64,000 bases of DNA from Enterobacter sp. Ag1 (lineage in GTDB: Bacteria; Pseudomonadota; Gammaproteobacteria; Enterobacterales; Enterobacteriaceae): positions 17,129 to 81,128 of the forward strand of contig AKXM01000009.1 in NCBI GenBank assembly GCA_000277545.1, written 5' to 3'. Both the position numbers and the translations under genes were made by a program. The notes under the pieces are model-generated. The model made no database searches. It was not told where the DNA came from and was given only the letters and a program-made list of their open reading frames with translations. This document shows, in pieces, positions 17,858 to 26,249 of the stretch; within the stretch, counting starts at the first letter, position 1, and every line of letters begins with the position of its first letter.

Positions 17858-20800
17858 TCAGTCCCCACCGAGCGTTTTTTCCAGCTCAATGTCTTTTTCC
17901 GGTACATTCACCACCCACTCACGCTCGGTACGCAGCATCTGTTCGCGCACCTGCTGGCGGATACCCCGACCGTCAGCCACCGCTTCCTGAATAGCCTCTT
18001 CCAGCTCACGTTCTCCCCGTGCTGTACCGTCACGCAGCCGACGTTCTTCATCGGCAGACAACCGTGTTTCGGGTCTGGTGCTCTCCTCACCCGACACTGC
18101 CGGCAGCAGTTCCTGCCGGGCCTGCTCCGCCAGCTCCCGGGCAGCTTTTTCCTGTGCCTCTGCCAGTTTCTGCTGCTCATCCGGAGGCAGCGTAATGGGG
18201 TCTTCCGCTTTCGCCGCCGATTCAGCCTCCGCCACACTGCGCACTGTTCGTGCAACCTCATCTTGTTCCGTGATTCGTCCCCCGGTCAGGCGGGCTGCAT
18301 TGAGCAACCGTTCTTCACCGTGCAGGCGTATCACCACCCCGCTCTCCGGGTTCTCCTGTGCCAGGCGCAGCGCCGTCTGTGCATCATCAGCAATGAGTGT
18401 CTGTCCGTTACGGCTGGCCTGCAGGCCGGCAAACTGCGCATCCTCCCCACCACGCAGCCGGGACTCATCACTGAGCACCACGCGCATCCCGTCATCCTCA
18501 ATCCGGATTTCGGTCAGCAGTGCCCCGGCTTCTTTTCCGTGACGGGTCCACGCCGGCAGGGCTACATAAGGTGTCGGGTATTTCCTGCCGGCAGCAATGA
18601 AGCGCGCCATTGTTTCACCCTCAAGGCCGTTTTCCGCCAGAACCCTGCGTCCCAGTGCTGTTTTATCCAGTCGTGAGGCGGTGGCCAGCAGTCGGTTGCC
18701 GGTGTCGGATTCGTGGTCACTTTTCTGATGCAGCAGGTCGTGAGCGGTCTGTCCGGCATTTGAGTGCCGGGCATCGGTACTCCAGCCAGCCAGATCGTCG
18801 GTATAGACCTGCACATGCTCTTTTGCTCGTGACAGCGTCACATAAGTGGACTCCAGAGACGCCATTCTTTTCCTGCCACCTTCGGTACCGGTCAGGGCAA
18901 TGGCAAAGCGTTCACTGGCCCCCTGCACGCCATACACCGTCAGGGCATAGGCGAGGTCAATATGACGGTCCTCCGTCATGGCCTGCGGGTCGACAATTTT
19001 CTCCTGATCTCCCTGGCGAAAACGGATGGCCCCGTCGTCAGTGAACCCGGCCACCTCCCACAGGCTGTTGGCCACATAGCCGCGGTCGATGTCCGAGCGG
19101 GTAAAGCGCACCCTGTCCCCCTGACTGATCGTCAGATCGCGGGGTGTGAAGAGGGAAATATCCTGTGCAGTGTTCTGCTGAGGAGAGATCAGCACCGACT
19201 CCCCGTCAGCATTACGCAGCGTGACCACGGCGTCCTGCATATCCACCTCCGCCACAGTCCAGTAGCGCTCGTTCATCATGGCCACGGCGCCGGTGTACTC
19301 AGCAAAGGTTTCAGCCGCACGCAGGGCGTTGTCAGGCACCCGGAGCGGCTCCAGGACGGTGAACGTGCGTTCTTCAGCACCTGTATCGCCTTTCTCATGC
19401 CGGGCGGCATGTATGGCATCATTGATGGCATGACGGTCGGCGTTGAGTTCTGCCACAACCAGCGTCTGCTGCTGCGCCTCCGGGGTGCGCCCCATCCAGT
19501 CATCCCGGATGGCTTCAATGATGTCGGTCCGGACCAGTGACAATTGCTCTGGTGTCAGTGTCTGTTCATCGGCAGCGGGAGTATCCTGCTCCTGGCCCTT
19601 TTTCGGCGCACGGATTTCCATGACGGAATTCCCGGGCACCCAGGCTCCTTCCTGACGTGGTACCTGTTGCGGGCTGACGTCATCCACCTGGCGCAGTGAT
19701 GTATCAACCTGACCGGCGATGATGCTTTCAATCGCCGGGCGCAGCGCCGGGGTCTGGCGGACAATCTCCTGCATCACCACCGTATCGATGGCACTGCGCT
19801 GCTGCACCAGGCGGAACGGCAGACCGGTTGAGATGGCCTGCAGCTGCGCGGTATCCCCGCTGGAGACCATTCGTCCGCCGCCTGCGGCAACCAGCTGATA
19901 GAGCTCGGCCATATCACGGTTACCCACCATCGAGCTCTCATCGGTCAGGAACAGGACATTGCGGAAGTCCGGTGTTTCCCCGGCTTGTATGGCCAGCCGG
20001 GTTTCACTCAGAAAACTGGCGAGCGTTCGTGCCTCCACCCCGGCCTCACGCATCTCATGCACGGCCCGGTGCGTGGGTCCCAGGCCAATGACCTGCGGGC
20101 GCACGGATTCAGACAAGGTGTTCAGGGCACCCATCACCGCCCGGAACTGGGTGGTTTTCCCCACCCCGGCGTAGCCCTGAATGGCCATAAAGCGGTCGGT
20201 GTTTTCCAGCACTGTCCGCGTGGCCTCCCGCTGGCCTGCCGTCAGACCGGCCAGCACTGAGGCTGGCGTCAGCGCCATCAGGGGTTGTACCGCATCCTTA
20301 CCCTCAGCAATATGGCGGATGATGGTCTTTTCCATCTCATACGCCACTCGCGGAACCAGCACCCTGTTTCCCGCCCCGGAAACTGAATCCAGTTGTATCA
20401 GCTCCCCGCTGTCCACCTGCCGGGCGATTTCAGTCCGGACATCAGTCAGCGGCTGGCCGGATTTTACCGCTTCTGACAGCAGGGCAATTTCACTGAGGTG
20501 TACCTGTCCCTGCTGCGCGCGCGGGATGGCCAGACTGACGGCCTGCTCTGCATCCGACATCAGGCGGTCACGACTGGCCTGTATGGCGGTATCCAGATTT
20601 GCCTCGCCGGTCGACTGACGGACCTGGTCACTGGCCAGTCGCACGGCAGACACACTCTCCACTTTGCGTGCTGCCTGCAGGCCTTCCAGCGGCGTATAAA
20701 TCCGGATGTCGCTGCCGCTCTGCGCCAGCGCGTTCAGGGTCTGTTTATTAAGCCCGCGCGGACCGACGGCGGCCAGTACCGTGCGCGACGCGCTGGTACC

Positions 20801-23155
20801 CGCTCCGGTCCCTTCCACATAGTCATGGGCCAGCTTCACGGCCCGTTCAGTGGGCAGGCGCAGTTCCCGGTCGCCGCTGCGCAGCCGTACCACGCCATTT
20901 TCCAGCCCCGCCACGGTGAACTGCTCTTTCGCTTTGATGGCTCCCTTCAGCTCTCGCCCCAGCGCCCTGACGCGGTCCCCTTCAGAAACCTCCAGTGTCC
21001 GGCTGCGGTACAGGCTCCAGCTGCCGTCCAGTTGCGTCACCTTCAGGGTCAGCCTGGTGCCGTCTTCCCCCTGCAGCACCAGGCTGTTAGTGGCCTCAGC
21101 CACCCGGTCAATGGTGTGCCGGGTCATCGTTTTCTTCTCAGCGTCCCACTGCTCCATCACCATCCCGGGCCGGTAGTTATCACGCTGATGACGGGTCTTA
21201 CTGTCCAGCCACACCGGCTCCAGTACCCGGAGTGTCACCTGCTCCCGGCCCAGCTCACCCGCATCACGGCGCATATCCCGGATAACCTCCGTCAGCTGCT
21301 GCTGTTCCCGGGCACCGGTCACCTGGGCCACGACATCCCGCCCTTCAGCAGACAGGCGCACGTACTCCTGCGCCAGCTGGCCATAACGGGTACGCTTGTC
21401 CGCCTCGCTGACCAGTCGTACCTCCGGCAGTTGCGTGCCGTAAAACCGGTACTGTGGAATATCCGCCTCTTTCAGCACAGACAGCGCGTTCCCCGTTCCC
21501 TGTCGGTTTTCCGTATCCATAAAAATCAGCTGCGCACCGGCGCTGAGCGCCTTTTCCTGCAGCAACACGGTTTCTTTCAGCGACAGTCTCTCCGCCCGGT
21601 CAACGATAACCGTGCCCTGCACCGGCAATACGGTGTCTGCATTCATCTGCGAGCGCAGCATTACATGGCCTGCCAGATGCGGGCTTTCTGACAGAAACTG
21701 GCCACTGCGACCGTCGGCTGCAATCACCATCACCTCACGGCCCTGTGCGCGGGCCATCATGGCCACGTCTTCCGTGCGCTCACGTAAGGTTTGCGCGCCT
21801 CCGCGACCGCTGAGAATAGCCACCGGGCTTTTATCCTGGGTCAGCACAGAGACAGCATCACCTGCCGGCATATCGCGCTCTTTTGCCCGTTCAGGAAAGA
21901 CCAGCACGGTTTGCTCCTGAATGGCGGTGCGCGCCAGCTGATGGACACTGAGTTCGTTCAGCAGGTGAATATCGGAAGTAAAAATACCCTTTTCACGGTC
22001 AAGCGGGATAAGTCGCTGCCCTTCAATCGCGGCATCAATGCCGGCACGGGCCTGCTCAAACAGGCCTGACGCTGACGGCAGACGACTGACCGTGCCGGCC
22101 AGCATTTCCGACCATGTAAACTGGACCTTCTTCTCCGACAATGCCGAAATCGTGTCACTGACGGCTTTCTGCACGTCTGACTCAGAAATCTGAGCAGAAG
22201 ACGCACCACCAGGCTGGCCTGTAGCCCGAATGTCCTCTGTACCGCCGACAGCAGAGCCTGGTGGCTCCGCCCGCGTCTGCGCCTGGCCGATGTAGTTATC
22301 GATATCGAATTTTTCATCGGTCAGCCGCCGGCGCCAGTCAGCTTTCAGCAGATCCGGGTCGGCCCATGCTTTAGCCTGGCGGGTATCGAGTGCAGCAACG
22401 TCGCGGGATTTTTTGGACGCATCTGGCCCTGCCGCTTCGCTGATAGCCTGACTGCGGGTCGAAAACGGCGCAACAGGAACATCCTTTAGCTCCCAGAGAC
22501 CATTTTTACCGGCTGCAACCGTTTCATAACCGAGTTTTTCCGCCTCCTGTCTGAATGGTTGCAGTACGAGGTTTCCGATCGCCACCTGCAGCGCATACAG
22601 ATTTTCACCGAATCCGGTTTTCATACGTGTATCGCTGGCCAGCGCCCGCCATTTGTCTTCCGCAAACGTGGTATTGAACACCAGCGCATGTGTATGGATC
22701 TGCGGATCTAAAGCACGGGAGGTATCATGGTTGTACAGTGCGGCCACCATGTTTCCCGTCAGAACTGTGTCGGTTTTTCCACTGTCTGTGATGCGCGCGC
22801 TGATAAGCTTCTCTACTTCTTTCATGCCGTTTTCCACACTGCGGTTCCACGCATCAAGCAGGCGGGTATCACCACCAATGAGGATCATCATCGATACACT
22901 TTTGGGGGCTGAAAAAGTCAGGTCGTAGCCGCTGCGGTGTTTATTCACGCCATTGACCATCCTGGAAAGGTCAGTGCCATCAGGAAGTTTTCCCTGACGT
23001 ATCGCATCCATATCGGCGTTGGCGACTTCGCCCTTCAGGCCCAGTTTCTCCGCGCCATCTCCCAGCCAGCGTGACTCCAGCGAGCCGCTGGCATAGTAGT
23101 TGTCTTCATGGCTGTAATAGGCCGAATCACCCTTTATAGACGAAATTGAGAGCAT
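17858..23155 (-). CDS. traI: TraI, relaxase and helicase of the transfer system
   Basis: A 1765-residue protein (F TraI 1756). The relaxase domain (residues 1-310) has paired catalytic tyrosines Y13/Y14 and Y20/Y21 and the metal-binding histidines H143, H154 and H156 (NHDTSRALDPQIHTH). A degenerate helicase-like region follows, then an active SF1 helicase with Walker A VQGYAGVGKTTQF-like (IQGYAGVGKTTQF) near residue 990. The C terminus ends EKTLGGD as in F. TraI nicks oriT, stays bound to the 5' end and unwinds the transferred strand. It overlaps traD by one base. Confidence 0.97.
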   Translation of the reverse strand: MLSISSIKGDSAYYSHEDNYYASGSLESRWLGDGAEKLGLKGEVANADMDAIRQGKLPDGTDLSRMVNGVNKHRSGYDLTFSAPKSVSMMILIGGDTRLLDAWNRSVENGMKEVEKLISARITDSGKTDTVLTGNMVAALYNHDTSRALDPQIHTHALVFNTTFAEDKWRALASDTRMKTGFGENLYALQVAIGNLVLQPFRQEAEKLGYETVAAGKNGLWELKDVPVAPFSTRSQAISEAAGPDASKKSRDVAALDTRQAKAWADPDLLKADWRRRLTDEKFDIDNYIGQAQTRAEPPGSAVGGTEDIRATGQPGGASSAQISESDVQKAVSDTISALSEKKVQFTWSEMLAGTVSRLPSASGLFEQARAGIDAAIEGQRLIPLDREKGIFTSDIHLLNELSVHQLARTAIQEQTVLVFPERAKERDMPAGDAVSVLTQDKSPVAILSGRGGAQTLRERTEDVAMMARAQGREVMVIAADGRSGQFLSESPHLAGHVMLRSQMNADTVLPVQGTVIVDRAERLSLKETVLLQEKALSAGAQLIFMDTENRQGTGNALSVLKEADIPQYRFYGTQLPEVRLVSEADKRTRYGQLAQEYVRLSAEGRDVVAQVTGAREQQQLTEVIRDMRRDAGELGREQVTLRVLEPVWLDSKTRHQRDNYRPGMVMEQWDAEKKTMTRHTIDRVAEATNSLVLQGEDGTRLTLKVTQLDGSWSLYRSRTLEVSEGDRVRALGRELKGAIKAKEQFTVAGLENGVVRLRSGDRELRLPTERAVKLAHDYVEGTGAGTSASRTVLAAVGPRGLNKQTLNALAQSGSDIRIYTPLEGLQAARKVESVSAVRLASDQVRQSTGEANLDTAIQASRDRLMSDAEQAVSLAIPRAQQGQVHLSEIALLSEAVKSGQPLTDVRTEIARQVDSGELIQLDSVSGAGNRVLVPRVAYEMEKTIIRHIAEGKDAVQPLMALTPASVLAGLTAGQREATRTVLENTDRFMAIQGYAGVGKTTQFRAVMGALNTLSESVRPQVIGLGPTHRAVHEMREAGVEARTLASFLSETRLAIQAGETPDFRNVLFLTDESSMVGNRDMAELYQLVAAGGGRMVSSGDTAQLQAISTGLPFRLVQQRSAIDTVVMQEIVRQTPALRPAIESIIAGQVDTSLRQVDDVSPQQVPRQEGAWVPGNSVMEIRAPKKGQEQDTPAADEQTLTPEQLSLVRTDIIEAIRDDWMGRTPEAQQQTLVVAELNADRHAINDAIHAARHEKGDTGAEERTFTVLEPLRVPDNALRAAETFAEYTGAVAMMNERYWTVAEVDMQDAVVTLRNADGESVLISPQQNTAQDISLFTPRDLTISQGDRVRFTRSDIDRGYVANSLWEVAGFTDDGAIRFRQGDQEKIVDPQAMTEDRHIDLAYALTVYGVQGASERFAIALTGTEGGRKRMASLESTYVTLSRAKEHVQVYTDDLAGWSTDARHSNAGQTAHDLLHQKSDHESDTGNRLLATASRLDKTALGRRVLAENGLEGETMARFIAAGRKYPTPYVALPAWTRHGKEAGALLTEIRIEDDGMRVVLSDESRLRGGEDAQFAGLQASRNGQTLIADDAQTALRLAQENPESGVVIRLHGEERLLNAARLTGGRITEQDEVARTVRSVAEAESAAKAEDPITLPPDEQQKLAEAQEKAARELAEQARQELLPAVSGEESTRPETRLSADEERRLRDGTARGERELEEAIQEAVADGRGIRQQVREQMLRTEREWVVNVPEKDIELEKTLGGD

Positions 23156-25404
23156 CAGAACACCTCCCTGTCGTCATCAAAGTCATGCGTTTTATCTGTC
23201 GCATGATTGATGTTGACCTCTTCCCTGCGGGTCATATCGCGAGTCTGGTGTGAGGTCTGAGCCCATGCCTCATACGCTGCGAAATCCACAACCTCACCGT
23301 CGCTGTTCAGGCCCGGCGGCATATCCTGAGGTAAATCCTGTTCGATATCACGCTCAGTCCCTCCGGTGGAGGCTGAGCTACCTTCAGCGGTAACTGCAGT
23401 GGAAGCCGTGTTTTCGGTATCTGCATCGACGGAACCGCCCTCTGTCTGCAATGGCCACGTCGCAGGAGGCGTGTTCGCTTCCGCGAGGACAGCAGCCACC
23501 AGGTCGGCAGAAGGGGGAGGGGTATTCGAAAGATTACCCTTCGGTATAAACGCACCGCCCGGAACAGCCTGAATTAACGATTCTCCCTCGAATAATCCGG
23601 CAAACTTGTGCCGTTCTTCTTCACTACGGCGCCGAATTTCATCCTCAAGCGTCTGATCAAGACTTGTCTGTACGTCACGCAGCAACAGGGCATCTGCCAC
23701 TTTGGGCATTGCCTCATAGCTCATGGAGAGTTTTACAACGGGATAGTCACCGGGCAGGGTGACATAACACTGCAGATCGTTAAGTTTCTGGACGTCTGAA
23801 TAGGTCACCACCGTGACACGCTCTTCCTCCTTGCCGAAAGAAATCCCGTCACGGACCTGCTCATGGCCGAAGCTGGTCTGTTCACTGAATTTTTTACGCC
23901 GGGTTTCCCCCAGATCTTTTTCTACAAACTGCGCAATTTCCGCACTCGGGGAACGAAAGAAGAATTTGGTGTTCAGCAGGTCAAACAGTCCCGCAGCGGC
24001 TTTAGGACCATAGATTTCTTCCATCTGTGCGATGTTCTGAAAACCCAGCACAAAACAACCGCCAAATTTACGGGCTTCTGAAATAATCCGCGGTAATGAG
24101 GACAATTTATGCAGCGACGCCAGTTCGTCATAGAAGAACCAGACACGCCGCTGCCGGTTCGGCCCCATAGCGAGAAGACTGGTGGCGGCAATGCTGAGCC
24201 ACAGTGAAATAAGCGGCTTGAGGGACTCATGGTTTTGTTCATCGGAGGTAATGAAAAGCCAGCCATTCTTCGATTTATCGGTCTGGCCTTTCATCCATTC
24301 CCGGATGGTAAACTTCTCCCGCCCCGGACGATCAATGCCCTGCAAGTAGCGCAGAGCTTTAACGTAGTTTGTCAGCACGCTCCGGATAGAGATGGCTGTC
24401 TTCTCTATTTTTCCGTCAACCAGTGTGGAGGCTGGCGTACCGGCCAGGAAAGCCCGCAGCTGGTCCAACTTTATGGCCAGAAGTGTACGCAGGAATTTGT
24501 TGTAGCTGCGATCTTCGTCCTTACGCATGCGCTCAGCACCTTCCGCGAAGATGGTGCGCGCACTGCCCTGCCAGAAAGGATCTTCACCACTACTGGCCGG
24601 GATCAGGGTCGTACTGGCATTCTCCAGTTCGGCGATAGAGCGGCATTCCTCCCACAAATCCCAGTTCGGGCAACGGGAATCCAGCGCATTAAGCACTTTA
24701 TCCCGGGATTCGTCGTAGAAATCCTCAACGAAAGTACAGCCTTTGTCGTAGATAATGACCAGATCGCCCCTGTCACGCAGCTGTTTTAAAATCTTGCGCA
24801 TCAGGGTGGATTTACCGGTTGATACCGTGCCATGCATAGCCATATTCTGAATTTCAGAATCCAGCTTCAGCGGCAGGTCATCAATACGAATATCAGATGC
24901 TTCCCCGCGTTTTTTCATCATCCGGGCAACTTCTTTTGGCGATTCGCAGAGTACCCGGCCCCCGATAATTTCATCCTCACTCTGTTTACGGCCAGCACGC
25001 CCGAGATACCAGTACACGGCCAGTGTGGCCAGAAAGGCGATCAGCAGCGCGGCACATCCTGCAATAACCAGTTCCTGTTTCAGCAGTTGGCCGCAGTACA
25101 TGGTGTAACTGTCACTCAACACCTGCCTGGCGCTGTACTGCAGGTTATGTTCGTAATAACGGATGGTATAGACAGGCTGACTGACCATTTTTTCAGTAAA
25201 GGGCGTCATTACCCGAACAAACCAGTAAATAATGCCGTTGGTCAGATTCTGAATACTCATTCGCATAAGCAGGACGGCGATGCCAAATAAAACCGTCCCC
25301 ATAATAACGTAATAAGAAATCAGGTTATTTATTTGCAGGAACATTTTCAGGCGCATGAATGCGACCTGACCGCCCTGCGTTAAGTCGCGAGGATTCAGGC
25401 TCAT
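23155..25404 (-). CDS. traD: TraD, type IV coupling protein
   Basis: A 749-residue membrane ATPase that links the relaxosome to the transfer channel. Two N-terminal membrane helices are followed by Walker A HGTVSTGKSTLM and Walker B-like VWFFYDELASLH. The C-terminal tail is acidic and ends DKTHDFDDDREVF; it lacks the Gln-Gln-Pro repeats of F TraD and is instead Thr/Ser-rich, so TraM recognition may differ. The sequence MSLNPRDLTQGGQ matches F at the start. Confidence 0.97.
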   Translation of the reverse strand: MSLNPRDLTQGGQVAFMRLKMFLQINNLISYYVIMGTVLFGIAVLLMRMSIQNLTNGIIYWFVRVMTPFTEKMVSQPVYTIRYYEHNLQYSARQVLSDSYTMYCGQLLKQELVIAGCAALLIAFLATLAVYWYLGRAGRKQSEDEIIGGRVLCESPKEVARMMKKRGEASDIRIDDLPLKLDSEIQNMAMHGTVSTGKSTLMRKILKQLRDRGDLVIIYDKGCTFVEDFYDESRDKVLNALDSRCPNWDLWEECRSIAELENASTTLIPASSGEDPFWQGSARTIFAEGAERMRKDEDRSYNKFLRTLLAIKLDQLRAFLAGTPASTLVDGKIEKTAISIRSVLTNYVKALRYLQGIDRPGREKFTIREWMKGQTDKSKNGWLFITSDEQNHESLKPLISLWLSIAATSLLAMGPNRQRRVWFFYDELASLHKLSSLPRIISEARKFGGCFVLGFQNIAQMEEIYGPKAAAGLFDLLNTKFFFRSPSAEIAQFVEKDLGETRRKKFSEQTSFGHEQVRDGISFGKEEERVTVVTYSDVQKLNDLQCYVTLPGDYPVVKLSMSYEAMPKVADALLLRDVQTSLDQTLEDEIRRRSEEERHKFAGLFEGESLIQAVPGGAFIPKGNLSNTPPPSADLVAAVLAEANTPPATWPLQTEGGSVDADTENTASTAVTAEGSSASTGGTERDIEQDLPQDMPPGLNSDGEVVDFAAYEAWAQTSHQTRDMTRREEVNINHATDKTHDFDDDREVF

Positions 25405-25590
25405 TATATTCCCTAGAAACAGGTTGATTACAGAAACAAAAAATTATGCTTCCGCAAGTTAATTAACTTAGATAGTAAAAGGAGAGGTCACTAAAATTTT
25501 AAAACATTGAGTCTTATACTTACAAGTAAAGACCAGAAAATGTGAATTGTTCTAGACAGAAAGAAAACAGCCATTCAAATTCAAACACAC

Positions 25591-25612
25591 TGCTCACCGC
25601 CACAGGTGAGCA
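25591..25612. other. Hairpin in the AT-rich gap between the traS-position gene and traD
   Basis: TGCTCACC (25591-25598) and GGTGAGCA (25605-25612) form an 8-bp perfect stem in the 224-bp AT-rich gap 25405-25628. F carries traT here; no traT frame exists in this gap. On the minus strand no U tract follows, so this may be an attenuator, a processing site or a weak terminator. Confidence 0.4.
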
Positions 25613-25628
25613 TTTACCGGAAATAATT

Positions 25629-26249
25629 TTAAATACCTCTATCCCTATAGCTCAAATCCACTCCGTATGGGTTGCCACCCACGTCAATACTTTTGCTTCC
25701 ACTTACCATTGGCAAGCCAGTAGCAGGATTTACTTCAAATGAATTGTTCGATAGTTCATCGTCTAACAACTGCCCTCCCTCTGAAACATGTTCAGTGATA
25801 ATTTCCCCACTTAATATTCGATAACAGATAATATCGATATTTCTAGCACCATCCTTTAATAAAAGCTCCTTAACAGCAATAATATCCTTCCTTTTAATCT
25901 TAGAGAATCCAATAAAAGACACTACCACCCCAATTAAAAATATAAATGGGTACGCAATCAAAGGTGATAACTCTGCAATGAGTGCAGAAAACAGAAATAT
26001 AAAAACCGCAACTATTAGCTTGAAGTTAATCAATGGATTTATATACCCACTTCCCAAATCACTTAACACTAACATCCGTTCCATTCGGTAAAACCACAAC
26101 GTTATAAACATCAATACAAACAATATTAATAGCGCAGGCGCGGCATACACCCAACTGTAAGAGCAAAAAACAATGACGCAACGTAACCACACTAAAAAAT
26201 AGAGTACTGGCAAAAGCATAAAGCGTTTTTTTAATTTATTTTTTACCAT
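25629..26249 (-). CDS. Membrane protein in the traS position, candidate entry-exclusion protein
   Basis: A 206-residue protein with four hydrophobic segments in the first 120 residues and a soluble C-terminal half. It lies between traG and traD, where F and R100 carry traS, the inner-membrane entry-exclusion gene, whose sequence varies widely between plasmids. The DNA is clearly more AT-rich than the neighbouring tra genes, as in other traS genes. Start ATG 26249 (AGGAGAGAGG upstream) overlaps the traG end. Function is inferred from position, topology and base composition only. Confidence 0.6.
   Translation of the reverse strand: MVKNKLKKRFMLLPVLYFLVWLRCVIVFCSYSWVYAAPALLILFVLMFITLWFYRMERMLVLSDLGSGYINPLINFKLIVAVFIFLFSALIAELSPLIAYPFIFLIGVVVSFIGFSKIKRKDIIAVKELLLKDGARNIDIICYRILSGEIITEHVSEGGQLLDDELSNNSFEVNPATGLPMVSGSKSIDVGGNPYGVDLSYRDRGI

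Noticed and set aside
17423..18676. Long plus-strand open frame (417 codons) opposite traI
   Set aside because: traI on the other strand explains it; GC-rich third positions of traI create open antisense frames. No ribosome site or family likeness. The same holds for 20498-21691.
25405..25628. traT
   Set aside because: Looked for between the traS-position gene and traD as in F; the gap is only 224 bp and has no lipoprotein frame.
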